DNA of 64,000 nucleotides from Arenibacter sp. P308M17 (GCF_003426735.1 NZ_QVON01000004.1:186001-250000); one strand, 5' to 3'. Numbered from the stretch's first letter, positions 36,814 to 46,779 are shown. Numbers and translations: made by a program. Notes: generated by a model not told the origin, from the sequence alone.

Positions 36814-37572
36814 TTAATTTTTAGTCGGATCCTGCTTTTTCTGTGCTAAAAACCAATCGTATAGCTCATTATTTCCGTAGGCCCTGTCCCAAGAATTATG
36901 GCCTACTCCCTCGTAAACAGTAAAATCCACCTGGTATCCCATCTCCCTTAATTTGGCCACCATTTCTATGGATTCCGATATGGGGATCGACTTATCCTGA
37001 TCGCCATGAAAGACCTTAATGGGCATATTTTTATTTATCCATGAGGCATAGGGCACTGGGGTCATTCCACATACCACGGCCAAAGCGGCAAATTTATCGG
37101 GATATTGCACCGCCATTTCCCAAGCCGCACCCCCACCCCTGCTAAGACCTGTAAGGTATATTCTATTTGGATCCACCTTGTTGGTGGCAATAACGCTATC
37201 CAAAAGCTGATTTACGGCCCTGGTATTCCACCACATTTTTTCTTCCGGATTCTGTGGGGCCAAAATCAGAAATGGAAATTTTTTGCCCCCGGAAATTAAT
37301 TTAGGAGGTCCGTTTCGCTTTACTGATTTTAAATTCCCCCCAGATTCTCCCCCGCCATGTAAAAAAAGTAACAGAGGGAACTTTTCCTCAGTATCTACCT
37401 CATAATTCATCGGGTAATACAGATAATATTTCAAGGTTTCGGAAGTAACCACCTCCATTTCGGAATTGATAAGTTCCGGTGAGGACTGGGAAGCGCAGCC
37501 TTCAAATATAAATAGGCAGCAAAATAGTATTACTATTGTTTTCACACGTTTAAATTTTTGTAATCGATTCAT
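36814..37572 (-). CDS. Alpha/beta hydrolase lipoprotein (esterase/peptidase-like)
   Basis: 252-aa exported hydrolase. Lipoprotein signal LFCCLFIFEGCASQ; oxyanion region LLLFLHGGGESGGN; nucleophile elbow TGLSRGGGAAW (Ser); then HGDQDKSIPI (Asp) and GVGHNSWDRAY (His), so the triad is complete. It resembles prolyl-oligopeptidase/PHB-depolymerase-like esterases often linked to polysaccharide degradation. The frame extends up to 37650, but the ATG at 37572 begins the signal peptide. Confidence 0.82.
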   Translation of the reverse strand: MNRLQKFKRVKTIVILFCCLFIFEGCASQSSPELINSEMEVVTSETLKYYLYYPMNYEVDTEEKFPLLLFLHGGGESGGNLKSVKRNGPPKLISGGKKFPFLILAPQNPEEKMWWNTRAVNQLLDSVIATNKVDPNRIYLTGLSRGGGAAWEMAVQYPDKFAALAVVCGMTPVPYASWINKNMPIKVFHGDQDKSIPISESIEMVAKLREMGYQVDFTVYEGVGHNSWDRAYGNNELYDWFLAQKKQDPTKN

Positions 37573-37990
37573 CAATAAATTAATTAAAAAACCCGCCTGA
37601 ACGACTGTTCGGGCAGGTTGAGAACGTGTGTAACCACTCCGTTCCCACATTAAGAAATTTAAACATTCCCTTTTGTGAAGTAATTTATAAATTTCTTAAT
37701 GTTCGTTTCATTTTCTCAATTAAGTTTTTGGGTGGGATTTCCTATCTTCATCAAAGGCCTTATCCCAGAAATATCTTTAATATCAATCCGTATTCCAAAT
37801 TGGGTGAAAAGCCGCAAATTGATGCATTTTTATTTAACTTATCCCCAGTTTATACTTTTATTTAACATTCAAGGTCAGAACTCATTCCTTAAACAAAAAA
37901 TAAAATAAAAGTTATAAATATCCAAAAGTGTTTTCATTTCGGGTTTTCGTTTTACTTTGGTACTTTTATCGGGCAAACAATAAATTAAGT
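37573..37990. other. Divergent intergenic region with a 15-bp inverted repeat
   Basis: 418 bp between the esterase and kdgK. It contains a perfect inverted repeat (ACATTAAGAAATTTA at 37647-37661, its complement at 37688-37702, 26 bp apart) and an imperfect GC-rich hairpin near 37590-37620 (CCCGCCTGAAC / GTTCGGGCAGG). No convincing gene was found. Confidence 0.5.
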
Positions 37991-39013
37991 ATGAAGAAAG
38001 TGATCACTTTCGGGGAGATCCTCCTAAGATTATCTACCGAAAGACACCTTAGGTTTTCACAGGCTACCAATTTTAATGCCACCTATGGGGGTGGAGAGTT
38101 TAACGTGGCGGTATCCCTGGCCAATTACGGGTTTGATGCGGAATTCGTTACCCGTTTGCCAAAGAACGACATTGGTGAATGTGCCCTACAGGAAATTAGA
38201 AAGCACAAGGTGGCCACTACCAATATACAGTTTGGGGGAAACCGTCTGGGCATTTATTTTTTGGAAACAGGTGCCGGTACCAGGGGAAGCAAGGTTGTTT
38301 ATGATAGGGCCAACAGTGCCATTGCAGAAATAGAGCCGAACACCATAGATTGGAAAGCCGTGTTTACGGATGCCGATTGGTTTCATTGGAGCGGGGTTAC
38401 CCCTGCAATTTCCGCTAAAGCTGCGGCTGTTTGCCTGGAAGCGGTCAAGGCAGCCCATCAAATGGGAATTACCATTTCATCCGATTTGAACTATCGTTCC
38501 AAATTATGGAAATACGGGAAAGAGCCAAAAGATATCATGCCCGAACTATTAAAGTACAGCAATATTATTTTAGGGGATCTGGATACCGCTTTTTTTATGA
38601 CCGGGCTAGATCGGAAAGATCCGGATTATCAGGATATGGACTCCTTACCCGAACTATACGACCTGCTTTATAAGGGCTCCCCCAATCTAAGTTATGTGGC
38701 CACCACCCTGCGATATTCGGTAAATGCATCGCATCAAAAAATAGGTGGAATCCTCTATGACGGCAAAAAAATACACTATGCAAAAATCAGGGAGGTAACC
38801 CCTGTGGTGGACCGGGTAGGGAGTGGCGATGCCTTTATGGGCGGATTGATTTACGGGCTCCTACAAGATAAAATAGACCATCAAAAAACAATCGATTTTG
38901 CTGCGGCCGCCTGCTGTTTTAAACATACGATTACGGGCGATTTCAACTTGGCTACCCTTGAAGAAATTGAGCAGTTGGCAGGAGGAAATTCCTCAGGAAA
39001 AGTAAGCAGATAA
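37991..39013 (+). CDS. kdgK: 2-keto-3-deoxygluconate kinase (PfkB family)
   Basis: Phosphorylates KDG to KDPG in uronate degradation. 340 aa. The N-terminus VITFGEILLRLS and YGGGEFNVAVSLA are the sugar-binding part of PfkB kinases; VVDRVGSGDAFMGGLIYG is the catalytic Asp/anion-hole signature. The start at 37991 (MKKVITFGE) is chosen over the upstream open frame, which adds an improbable hydrophobic leader. KDG rather than fructose or ribose is inferred from the adjacent eda (14 bp downstream) and uxuA. Confidence 0.88.
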   Translation: MKKVITFGEILLRLSTERHLRFSQATNFNATYGGGEFNVAVSLANYGFDAEFVTRLPKNDIGECALQEIRKHKVATTNIQFGGNRLGIYFLETGAGTRGSKVVYDRANSAIAEIEPNTIDWKAVFTDADWFHWSGVTPAISAKAAAVCLEAVKAAHQMGITISSDLNYRSKLWKYGKEPKDIMPELLKYSNIILGDLDTAFFMTGLDRKDPDYQDMDSLPELYDLLYKGSPNLSYVATTLRYSVNASHQKIGGILYDGKKIHYAKIREVTPVVDRVGSGDAFMGGLIYGLLQDKIDHQKTIDFAAAACCFKHTITGDFNLATLEEIEQLAGGNSSGKVSR

Positions 39014-39027
39014 AACAAATACACTCT

Positions 39028-39696
39028 ATGTCACAATTTTCAAGAATTGAAGTAGCCGCATTAATGAACGAAACAGGGCTTGTGCCCCTGTTCTATCATC
39101 CGGATGTGGACTTGGGAAAGAAAATATTAAAAGCCTGCTATGATGGTGGTGCGCGATTAATCGAATTTACGGCCCGTGGGGATTTTGCCCATGAGGTCTT
39201 TGCCGAACTGAACAAATTTGTCATTAAGGAATTACCTGAAATGGCCGTTGGCGTGGGATCTGTAACCGATGCTGCAGCGGCATCGCTCTATATGCAAATG
39301 GGTGCCAATTTCATTGTAACCCCTTCCTTGCGCGAAGATATTGCCATGGTCTGCAACAGAAGAAAAGTATTATGGAGTCCAGGATGCGGCTCGCTAACGG
39401 AAATAAACAGGGCGGAAGAATTGGGCTGTGAAATCATAAAATTATTCCCTGGCGCCAATTTTGGGCCGGACTTTGTAAAGGCCATCAAAGGGCCACAACC
39501 GTGGACAAGTGTTATGCCGACCGGTGGCGTAACCCTGGAGGAATCCAATTTAAAGGGATGGTTCAATGCAGGGGTTAGCTGTGTAGGTATGGGTTCCAAC
39601 CTCATCAGCAAAACGATATTGGAGAACAGGGATTACAGTGGCCTGGAGAAATCCGTAAGGGAAACCCTGGCCCTTATCCAAAGAATACGGAACTAG
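39028..39696 (+). CDS. eda: KDPG / 4-hydroxy-2-oxoglutarate aldolase
   Basis: Class I aldolase splitting KDPG into pyruvate and glyceraldehyde 3-phosphate, 222 aa. The Schiff-base Lys is in EIIKLFPGANFGPDF; VGVGSVTDA, NFIVTPSL and VMPTGGV are the phosphate-site and barrel motifs. Co-transcribed with kdgK. The product enters the glycolytic step encoded by gapA at 16.2 kb. Confidence 0.94.
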   Translation: MSQFSRIEVAALMNETGLVPLFYHPDVDLGKKILKACYDGGARLIEFTARGDFAHEVFAELNKFVIKELPEMAVGVGSVTDAAAASLYMQMGANFIVTPSLREDIAMVCNRRKVLWSPGCGSLTEINRAEELGCEIIKLFPGANFGPDFVKAIKGPQPWTSVMPTGGVTLEESNLKGWFNAGVSCVGMGSNLISKTILENRDYSGLEKSVRETLALIQRIRN

Positions 39697-39734
39697 AATC
39701 CTTCATTTACCTATCCGTTTCGTATTATAATAGT

Positions 39735-39771
39735 AAAAACCTCCGATTTTGAGAAAATCGGAGGTTTTTTT
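39735..39771. terminator. Bidirectional terminator between eda and uxuA
   Basis: A 16-bp perfect stem (AAAAACCTCCGATTTT with its complement) closes a 3-nt GAG loop, with T-runs on both strands. It lies between convergent genes. Confidence 0.95.
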
Positions 39772-39807
39772 AATGAACCCATCTTTTTCGGATCCTCTTA
39801 ACAGGCC

Positions 39808-41001
39808 CTAGAGGGACAGGGATTTCCTTATTCCCAATTCCAGTCCCCTCAACTCTGCCAGCCCCCTAAGCCTTCCTATGGCGGAATATCCCGGGTTTGT
39901 CCTTTTCCTAAGATCGTCCAACATTTTATGGCCGTGATCCGGCCGCATGGGCATCCTCAGATCTTTTCTACCTGCGGCACTTCTCTTTTGCTGTTCTTCC
40001 ACCAAGGCCTTTAGCACTCCGAACATATCCACGTCCCCGGCCAAATGATCTGCCTCGTGAAAATTACCTTTGTCATCGCGCTGCGTACTTCTAAGGTGCA
40101 TGAAATGTATCCGGTGGCCCAGACGCTTTACCATACCCACCAAATCATTGTCCGCCCTAACGCCAAAAGATCCGGTACAAAAAGTAAGACCATTGTTGGG
40201 ACTATCTACCGCCTTATATAGATCAAGAATATCCTGCTCCGTACTTACTACCCTTGGCAATCCCAAAATTGGATATGGAGGATCATCGGGATGTACGCAC
40301 ATACGCACCCCTGCTTTTTCCGCAATTGGAATTATGCTCTGCAAAAAGGAGAACAGATGTTGCTTTAGTTCCTTTGCACCAATATTGTCATAGGTTGCCA
40401 AAATCTCATTGAACTCCTTTAAACTATAGCCTTCTTCGGCACCTGGAAGCCCTGCTATAATATTCTGCACCAATTTCTTCCTATCCTTTTCCGAAGTTTT
40501 ATCATAGTACGCCTTGGCCGCTTTGCGCTCTTCCATTGTATATGATTTTTCTGCCCCGGGACGTTTCAATAAAAAAAGTTCAAAGGCCGCAAAAGCGTCC
40601 TTTTCAAACCTCAAAGCCGTAGATCCGTCCTCCAGCTCAAAATCAAGATTGGTTCGCGTCCAATCCAGTACGGGCATAAAATTATAACAAATAGTATCGA
40701 TCCCAGAGGAACCCAAATTGGTAATGGTGGTCTTATAATTTTCAATATACTTCTGAAAATTGCCTTGTCGCGTCTTAATATTTTCATGTATGGGAACACT
40801 TTCTACTACAGACCAGCTAAGGCCCACCGCCTCTATTTCCGCTTTTCTCTTTTTAATTTCGTCCACTGGCCAAATTTCCCCATTGGAAATATGATGTAGG
40901 GCCGTAACCACACCGGTTGCCCCGGACTGCTTAATGTCCCATAAGGAAACAGGGTCTTTTGGCCCGTACCATCTCCACGTATTTTCTAAAGTCAAACTCA
41001 T
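39808..41001 (-). CDS. uxuA: Mannonate dehydratase
   Basis: Dehydrates D-mannonate to 2-keto-3-deoxygluconate, feeding KdgK and Eda. 397 aa, TIM barrel. Family segments are [25 protein letters not shown] (quoted in part; residues about 8-33), [44 protein letters not shown] and MRPDHGH. Convergent with the kdgK-eda pair, so transcribed separately. Confidence 0.95.
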   Translation of the reverse strand: MSLTLENTWRWYGPKDPVSLWDIKQSGATGVVTALHHISNGEIWPVDEIKKRKAEIEAVGLSWSVVESVPIHENIKTRQGNFQKYIENYKTTITNLGSSGIDTICYNFMPVLDWTRTNLDFELEDGSTALRFEKDAFAAFELFLLKRPGAEKSYTMEERKAAKAYYDKTSEKDRKKLVQNIIAGLPGAEEGYSLKEFNEILATYDNIGAKELKQHLFSFLQSIIPIAEKAGVRMCVHPDDPPYPILGLPRVVSTEQDILDLYKAVDSPNNGLTFCTGSFGVRADNDLVGMVKRLGHRIHFMHLRSTQRDDKGNFHEADHLAGDVDMFGVLKALVEEQQKRSAAGRKDLRMPMRPDHGHKMLDDLRKRTNPGYSAIGRLRGLAELRGLELGIRKSLSL

Positions 41002-41319
41002 TACTATTATTTTTATACATAAAACATTACTCCAATGGCGGCCATATTATTTTAATCCACCTTCCCCCCATAGTAAATCTACCCCGGGGAATGCCCGCCC
41101 GCAACGGATTATTCAAATTCCACTTAATGGACAAATAATTTGCCAAGATATTAATTTTAAAAGTATTGTACAGCCCATTTTGGAAAAGATTAAAATTGTA
41201 TCAATAAATCTATTTTATTCTTAAACTTGCGTAAAATTCCTTATCTTTTTTAGGCATTTAAATACTTTGTACTACTTTTATCGATTCAACCAAAAATGAA
41301 CAAAAAAATCTAACTCTCC
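41002..41319. other. Divergent regulatory gap between uxuA and nagB
   Basis: 318 bp. A CCCCGGGG palindrome is present near 41090 and a TACTTTG -7-like motif is near 41270 in front of nagB. No operator pattern or gene could be supported. Confidence 0.3.
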
Positions 41320-43248
41320 ATGATTAAAAGTAAAATCGACAAGGTTACCAGTTTTGAAAAACGGTTTGAAAAAATCAATACGGTCATCTTCGAATCTTCA
41401 GAGGTTGCGTCCAAGGCAGCAGCTGCTGAAATAGGGTTGTTAATTAAGAAAAAACAAAAGGCAAAGGAGATGTGCATTCTTGGACTGGCCACTGGTTCCA
41501 CGCCAAAAAGGCTGTATGCCGAACTGGTCCGCCTGCACAGGGAAGAAGGTCTTAGTTTTAAAAATGTGATCGCCTTCAATTTGGACGAGTATTATCCTAT
41601 GGAGCCGGATGCCATACAAAGTTATGTGCGCTTCATGAAAGAATTGCTCTTTAATCATGTGGATATAGAACCTGAAAACTTTCATATTCCGGACGGAACC
41701 CTATCCAAAAAGGATATTGCCAATTACTGTAAGGAGTACGAGGCCAAAATAGATGCGTTGGGCGGCATCGATCTACAAATTTTGGGAATTGGCGGCAACG
41801 GGCATATAGGTTTTAACGAATCAGGCTCCCTGCCCAATTCCAAAACCAGACTCGTTACCTTGGATCATATTACAAGAGTGGCGGCCAGTAAAGATTTCCA
41901 AGGCCTGAACAATACCCCAAAAACAGCGATCACTCTTGGTATAAAGCAAATAATGCAGGCCAAGCAAGTTATCCTCATGGCCTGGGGGGAAGGAAAATCT
42001 TCCATCATCAAGGCTTCTGTAGAGGGCCCTATAACAGAGCAGGTGCCGGCGTCCTACTTACAGGACCACCCCAACAGTGTATTTATCCTTGACAAAGGAT
42101 CTTGCTCAAAACTTACCAGGGTAAATACCCCGTGGATCGTTGAAAAGGTCGATTGGGATGAGAAAATGATCAAGAAAGCCGTTGTTGGACTGGCGCTAAG
42201 ATTGGAGAAACCGGTATTAATGCTGACAGAGGCCGACTATATTGAAAACGGTATGAGCGATCTGTTGACCGAGGTTGGGGATGCCTACGATATCAACATT
42301 AGAATTTTCAACAAACTACAGCACACCATTACCGGTTGGCCAGGAGGAAAGCCCAACGCCGATGATAGCAATAGACCGGAAAGGGCAAATCCGGCCAAAA
42401 AACGCGTACTTATTTTTAGTCCGCACCCGGACGATGATATCATTAGTATGGGAGGTACGTTCATGCGCCTGCAAAACCAAGGCCATGAAGTACACGTTGC
42501 CTATCAGACTTCCGGAAATATAGCGGTGGCAGATGACGAAGCCCTGCGCTTCTCGGATTTCGTGATCGATTATAACCGTTCCTTTGGTCTGGACAACAAA
42601 AAATCCATTGAGATATACCAAAAGGCTACCGAGTTCATCAAGAACAAAAAAACCAGTGAAATAGACATAGAAGAAGTAAGGAACATAAAGGGCCTAATTA
42701 GAAGAAGTGAGGCCAGGGCCACGAGTTATTACGTTGGACTTACCGATGAGCAGATACATTTTAACGATCTGCCCTTCTATGAAACCGGTACCATTGAGAA
42801 AAATCCTCCAGGAGAGGAAGATATCAAAATCACTATGGATCTAATAGAAAAAATTAAACCGCACCAAATTTATGCAGCGGGCGATTTGGCAGATCCACAT
42901 GGTACCCATAAGGTGTGTCTGGACATTATTTTTGAGGCCCTAAAACGATTAAAGACCAAATCTTACATGAAGGATTGTTGGTTATGGCTGTACCGTGGAG
43001 CATGGCAAGAGTGGGATATAGAGGATATTGAAATGGCCGTACCCATGAGCCCAAGTCAGGTTTTGGCCAAGCGATACGGAATTTTTAAACACCAATCCCA
43101 AAAAGACGGAGTGGTGTTCCAAGGGTCGGATTCGCGCGAATTCTGGCAACGAGCAGAAGACAGGAACAAGGAAACGGCAACCAAATACGATGAATTGGGA
43201 TTGGCACATTACGCTGCCATGGAAGCATTTGTGAGGTACCATTTTTAA
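41320..43248 (+). CDS. nagB: Glucosamine-6-phosphate deaminase fused to PIG-L domain
   Basis: Bifunctional-looking 642-aa protein. Residues about 1-290 are NagB/SIS-like deaminase: LGLATGSTPKRLYAEL, VIAFNLDEYYPM, and GIGGNGHIGFNESGS with the catalytic Asp-His-Glu region. Residues about 355-642 are a PIG-L/LmbE deacetylase-like domain with the metal motif FSPHPDDDIISMGGTF and DLADPHGTHKVC. This fusion is standard in Bacteroidota. It converts GlcN-6-P to fructose 6-P; the second domain may deacetylate GlcNAc-6-P or a related sugar (not proven). It complements the kinase at 15.3 kb and NamZ at 10.5 kb. Confidence 0.93.
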   Translation: MIKSKIDKVTSFEKRFEKINTVIFESSEVASKAAAAEIGLLIKKKQKAKEMCILGLATGSTPKRLYAELVRLHREEGLSFKNVIAFNLDEYYPMEPDAIQSYVRFMKELLFNHVDIEPENFHIPDGTLSKKDIANYCKEYEAKIDALGGIDLQILGIGGNGHIGFNESGSLPNSKTRLVTLDHITRVAASKDFQGLNNTPKTAITLGIKQIMQAKQVILMAWGEGKSSIIKASVEGPITEQVPASYLQDHPNSVFILDKGSCSKLTRVNTPWIVEKVDWDEKMIKKAVVGLALRLEKPVLMLTEADYIENGMSDLLTEVGDAYDINIRIFNKLQHTITGWPGGKPNADDSNRPERANPAKKRVLIFSPHPDDDIISMGGTFMRLQNQGHEVHVAYQTSGNIAVADDEALRFSDFVIDYNRSFGLDNKKSIEIYQKATEFIKNKKTSEIDIEEVRNIKGLIRRSEARATSYYVGLTDEQIHFNDLPFYETGTIEKNPPGEEDIKITMDLIEKIKPHQIYAAGDLADPHGTHKVCLDIIFEALKRLKTKSYMKDCWLWLYRGAWQEWDIEDIEMAVPMSPSQVLAKRYGIFKHQSQKDGVVFQGSDSREFWQRAEDRNKETATKYDELGLAHYAAMEAFVRYHF

Positions 43249-43268
43249 GCACCAAGAGATTATAATAC

Positions 43269-43299
43269 AAAAAAGGCTGCCAAATAGGTAGCCTTTTTT
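43269..43299. terminator. Terminator between nagB and the copper lipoprotein gene
   Basis: AAAAAAGGCTGCC / GGTAGCCTTTTTT with a 5-nt loop and one G-T pair. Convergent genes flank it. Confidence 0.9.
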
Positions 43300-43317
43300 A
43301 TGTCCTTACAGTCCTTT

Positions 43318-44181
43318 CTATAATTCCAGTTCAAAGTATAGACTACTGGCGTCGTTTTCTTCGGTAACATCTTCTCCTTTCAAGACTTCTCCCGTACTGT
43401 TCAACAGTTTTAGATTAAGTTTCCAATACCCCGTCATGGTCAAGGACAATTTACCTTTATAGGATTTGGATGCGGCATCGAAGGTTAAATCTTCATTGTT
43501 CGGGGAACTGTGATTGCCCATACCGGGCATTCGTGGATCCAATGTTACCGTATAATCTTCCACAAGCGTAAAGTTCACCATACTTTCCATTTTAAACAGC
43601 TGGGCCCGTATATCATTAACGGCAACCTCTGGATACGTTGGCTCAACCATTGCCAGAACATACCTAACATCATCACTTCCCATAAATGTAGCAACGGTTT
43701 GTTTACCATTGCTGGGTGCTGTAACGTCTATGGTTTCCGTTACTGAAAATTCCTGTCCCCCTACCTTATAGGTAAAGGTTATGTCCCAAAATTCATCGGC
43801 ATTGCCAGGCATCTGAAATACAATATAGCCCTTGGCCACGGTGTTGTAACCATCCGAAATACTTAGTTCTGATATGGGACAGGAATGGTTCATACCCATC
43901 ATATGCATTACGGGCATCCATGTAATTTCCGGATGGGCATAATAATTATTATCGGCATTATTTTTTATACGGATAAAAATTTCGTTGTATCCGGTGGTAA
44001 AACCGGTTCTCCCTTCGGAATACAGTTCCAAACTATGGCCGTTGGCCTCAATATTGGTTAACAAATTATATCCGTCCATAGGATTTTCTTCGATTTTTGA
44101 TGAATCGTCCCCATCGGATGAACAGGATGACAATCCTATGACGGCTATAAATATTATTAGAAAAAAATTTATTGTTTTCAT
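43318..44181 (-). CDS. Met/His-rich lipoprotein linked to copper receptor
   Basis: 287-aa lipoprotein (VIGLSSCSSDG). Two beta-domain-like halves are suggested by GRTGFTTGYNEIFIRIKN and the later ARAQLFKME region. A striking metal-binding-type stretch, WMPVMHMMGMNHSCPIS (about residues 87-103), has four Met, two His and one Cys. YtkA/FixH-like domain similarity is suspected but not certain. It is the last gene of the operon with the TonB receptor (13 bp gap), so a role in copper capture at the cell surface or periplasm is inferred. Confidence 0.7.
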   Translation of the reverse strand: MKTINFFLIIFIAVIGLSSCSSDGDDSSKIEENPMDGYNLLTNIEANGHSLELYSEGRTGFTTGYNEIFIRIKNNADNNYYAHPEITWMPVMHMMGMNHSCPISELSISDGYNTVAKGYIVFQMPGNADEFWDITFTYKVGGQEFSVTETIDVTAPSNGKQTVATFMGSDDVRYVLAMVEPTYPEVAVNDIRAQLFKMESMVNFTLVEDYTVTLDPRMPGMGNHSSPNNEDLTFDAASKSYKGKLSLTMTGYWKLNLKLLNSTGEVLKGEDVTEENDASSLYFELEL

Positions 44182-44194
44182 ATGATTATTGTTA

Positions 44195-46258
44195 TTAATT
44201 AATTGAATAAGAAAGTGTTAAAAAGAAGTTTCGCCCCATTCTTGGGATATTTTTCCAATCGGTATAGGTGGAGTAGTTTTCGTCAAAAATATTCTCTACC
44301 CCGAACTTCACGTACATGGAATCGTTGTTAAATTTAAAAGTCTTGCCAAAGGTTAAGGAACAAACCGTATAGGCCTGTGTTTGATCTTCCCCGAATTCGG
44401 GGTTGTAATTCATTTGTTTTCCAGCTCCGGTTAACCTTAAAGCAACCGAAAATGACCTATTATCAAATTGAAGACCGGATCGGTAAGAAAATGGACTTAT
44501 AAAGGGTATGTTGATACCATTGTTGTCGGTACCACGATGATAGGAGATCAATCCGGACCATTTCAGTTCCGGTAGAATGGCGTACTCTATATCCAAGGAA
44601 GAGTTGAGCAAATTGGCATACTCCAGGTTCTTGTAGATCTTTACTCCCTCTGCCCCTATGGTCATTACACTAAGGGAAGGATCAATTTCCCCAATGATAT
44701 AATCGGCGATATGGAAAAAATTGGCCTCGGCACTTAGTTTTAGCTTGGATTTTTCCCAAGAGATCTTGGTATTGGCCTCCATAGATTTTTCGGTGGCAAG
44801 GCCTGGATCTCCAATATAGTCATGGTTATCAAAACTGTTGAACAAATAAAACCCATAGCCTTCGGTAACGGAAGGTGCCCTATCCCCGTAGGAAAGTCCA
44901 GCATTAAAATGCCATGGCATCCACATTTTGTGCCATTGCCCAGAAATACTTTTTAGGAACCTTGTTTTGGATTTCTCCATCTCCGGGTAAAAAATCCTTA
45001 GACTGTTCAATCCAAACTCGTCCGCCACATTTTGATTCTGAACGGTCATCCTGGTCGCGATTTTAAGAAAACTGCCATTTAGATCCAGCTCATCTTCCGC
45101 ATAGACCCCGCCATTGGCGGTGCGAACATCGGGCCAAGTAAGCATAAACATGGGCAACTCGTCCGGGTCATTGGGATACATGGTCATTTCTGCCAAGGAT
45201 ATATTGTAATACCCGTCTACCTTAAATAAAAATTGATGTTTTTTGGCCTGTAATACTGCTTGTGAATAAAAGCCATAGGTATTGCTCCAACCGGGCATAT
45301 CCATATGGATAGGTACATCTGGCCGTTTAGTATCGTCCATGACATGGGTTACCTTATTAAAATATAGCTTGGATTTCCAATTGCTTAAACTGCCACATAG
45401 AGCATCCTGCTCAAAACCCACCGATGCAATGATGGCCCTTGCCAAGGAAACGTCCATAGTCAATGCAGGATAACCTACATCCCTTGCCTCATCGTAAATA
45501 AGACTTGCTGTCAGTGCTTGATCTTCAGCAATTTTATAGCCCCCATTGGCGGAGAAATTATATTTCTCAAATTGGGAGAACTCAACTTCTTCATCGCCCC
45601 CAGCAAAATAATTCTCTGCCTTGCGATAAATAATATCCGTATCCACGTAGAAATTGGAATTGGAATAATTAAGTTCGGCCCCAACAACACTCATTTGGTT
45701 GTTGCTCTCAAAACCCGTTTCCACTCCCCCATATAGTCCCGTTTCCTTAAAATTACCCCTGTCCAGCTCCAAATTAATGGCCCCACCAATGGTGTTTCCG
45801 TGTTCGGTGCCCTGCTGGCCCGAAGCAATATGCGCCTGTGATAAATTGGACACATCCACATAGGAAGTTACAGGGTCCATCTTGTCCGTACAGGCACCAA
45901 AAATCCTCATTCCATCTATAGTTACCGAAAGTCGTTCCGAAAACATATTGTTCAAAGTAGGTTCCCAGGCATAGGCGCCCCGTTTCACCATATCCACCTT
46001 TTTGGAGGATTCCAGATACTCGTCCAAAGTAGAAAGGGGCTTAGGCTGGTGGTGGTAATCCAAAGTCTTCCGGGCCGAAATAAGAATTACTTCGTCCAAG
46101 TTTATGGTTATGATCGAATCCTTTGGCAAGACCAGTTCCTGTGCATTACTGCCGATGGGAAAAATAAATATTCCCAATATAAACATCCACCAGTTTATAG
46201 GTCTACTAGCTGCCATAAGTATTGCGCATACCTTTTGGACACACTTAATAATGTTCAT
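44195..46258 (-). CDS. TonB-dependent copper receptor, OprC/NosA-like
   Basis: 687-aa outer-membrane receptor: signal peptide ending near SNAQ, plug domain (about 55-170) with a GNTIGGAINLEL beta motif, then a beta-barrel ending ...NFFLTLSYSIN with terminal aromatic pattern. The plug has GMRIFGACTDKMDPVTSYV (Cys123, Met127), the CxxxM copper motif of Pseudomonas OprC and NosA; HMDM at 318-321 may be the counterpart of the second copper-binding motif. NosA was named for supplying copper to NosZ, and a nosZ operon lies 10 kb away. Confidence 0.82.
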   Translation of the reverse strand: MNIIKCVQKVCAILMAASRPINWWMFILGIFIFPIGSNAQELVLPKDSIITINLDEVILISARKTLDYHHQPKPLSTLDEYLESSKKVDMVKRGAYAWEPTLNNMFSERLSVTIDGMRIFGACTDKMDPVTSYVDVSNLSQAHIASGQQGTEHGNTIGGAINLELDRGNFKETGLYGGVETGFESNNQMSVVGAELNYSNSNFYVDTDIIYRKAENYFAGGDEEVEFSQFEKYNFSANGGYKIAEDQALTASLIYDEARDVGYPALTMDVSLARAIIASVGFEQDALCGSLSNWKSKLYFNKVTHVMDDTKRPDVPIHMDMPGWSNTYGFYSQAVLQAKKHQFLFKVDGYYNISLAEMTMYPNDPDELPMFMLTWPDVRTANGGVYAEDELDLNGSFLKIATRMTVQNQNVADEFGLNSLRIFYPEMEKSKTRFLKSISGQWHKMWMPWHFNAGLSYGDRAPSVTEGYGFYLFNSFDNHDYIGDPGLATEKSMEANTKISWEKSKLKLSAEANFFHIADYIIGEIDPSLSVMTIGAEGVKIYKNLEYANLLNSSLDIEYAILPELKWSGLISYHRGTDNNGINIPFISPFSYRSGLQFDNRSFSVALRLTGAGKQMNYNPEFGEDQTQAYTVCSLTFGKTFKFNNDSMYVKFGVENIFDENYSTYTDWKNIPRMGRNFFLTLSYSIN

Positions 46259-46340
46259 TTGATATATTTAGATAATACAATTCCTTTAAGACGTCATGGC
46301 TTAGCAAAAAGGACTTGGCTTTCCATTGACGATAACTGAA

Positions 46341-46718
46341 TTATCCCAGTTCTGGTGGCTGTGCAATATCTGTGGTATAAAGACCGGGGATCAAAGTTTG
46401 GATTCCCTTATAATTATTTTGAACGGTACCATCGTATTCATTGGTCGACCCAAGAACTGGTAATAGGTAGAATGAAGAAATGTACTGAATTTCCAAATTG
46501 GAACGTTTACCCTCAAAAGGATTTTTGTCGCTTCCCTCCGATTCTTTGGCCAATTGTTTGGCCAAATAACATTTCCCATCGCAATGGAGGGAAGGAGTAT
46601 CCCTATTTTCGCAAAGGTTCTCTACGATATAGTCATAATTTATAGCATATTCAGCTATAGGCCAAAGTGGCTTTATCAGCATGATTATTGCAACAAATAG
46701 AACTACATGTTTCATCAT
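46341..46718 (-). CDS. Small CxGKC protein upstream of copper receptor
   Basis: 125-aa protein with an N-terminal hydrophobic segment (HVVLFVAIIMLIKPLWPI) as signal or anchor, then the motif HCDGKCYLAKQLAK (about residues 45-58), a conserved pair of cysteines seen in short flavobacterial proteins preceding metal-related TonB receptors. The C-terminus ends in PPELG. First gene of the copper operon; an FNR-like box and a TATATTTG -7 lie upstream. Function unknown; a metal-sensing or metal-handoff role is conjecture. Confidence 0.75.
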   Translation of the reverse strand: MMKHVVLFVAIIMLIKPLWPIAEYAINYDYIVENLCENRDTPSLHCDGKCYLAKQLAKESEGSDKNPFEGKRSNLEIQYISSFYLLPVLGSTNEYDGTVQNNYKGIQTLIPGLYTTDIAQPPELG

Positions 46719-46735
46719 TTATTTCTTATTGGGAA

Positions 46736-46779
46736 CAAATATAATACCGAATCAAAATATAAAAAGATGATATTTGTCA
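46736..46779 (-). promoter_or_regulatory. FNR-like box and -7 element of the copper operon
   Basis: On the minus strand the dyad TGACAAATATCA (plus-strand 46768-46779) is followed by a perfect TATATTTG (plus-strand 46736-46743). The dyad centre is 30.5 bp from the start of the -7 motif, i.e. near -41 from the expected transcription start, the class II activator position. Confidence 0.6.

Noticed and set aside
41320-43248. Frameshift or gene fusion artefact in nagB
   Set aside because: The NagB plus PIG-L architecture is the normal form in Bacteroidota and both domains are intact.
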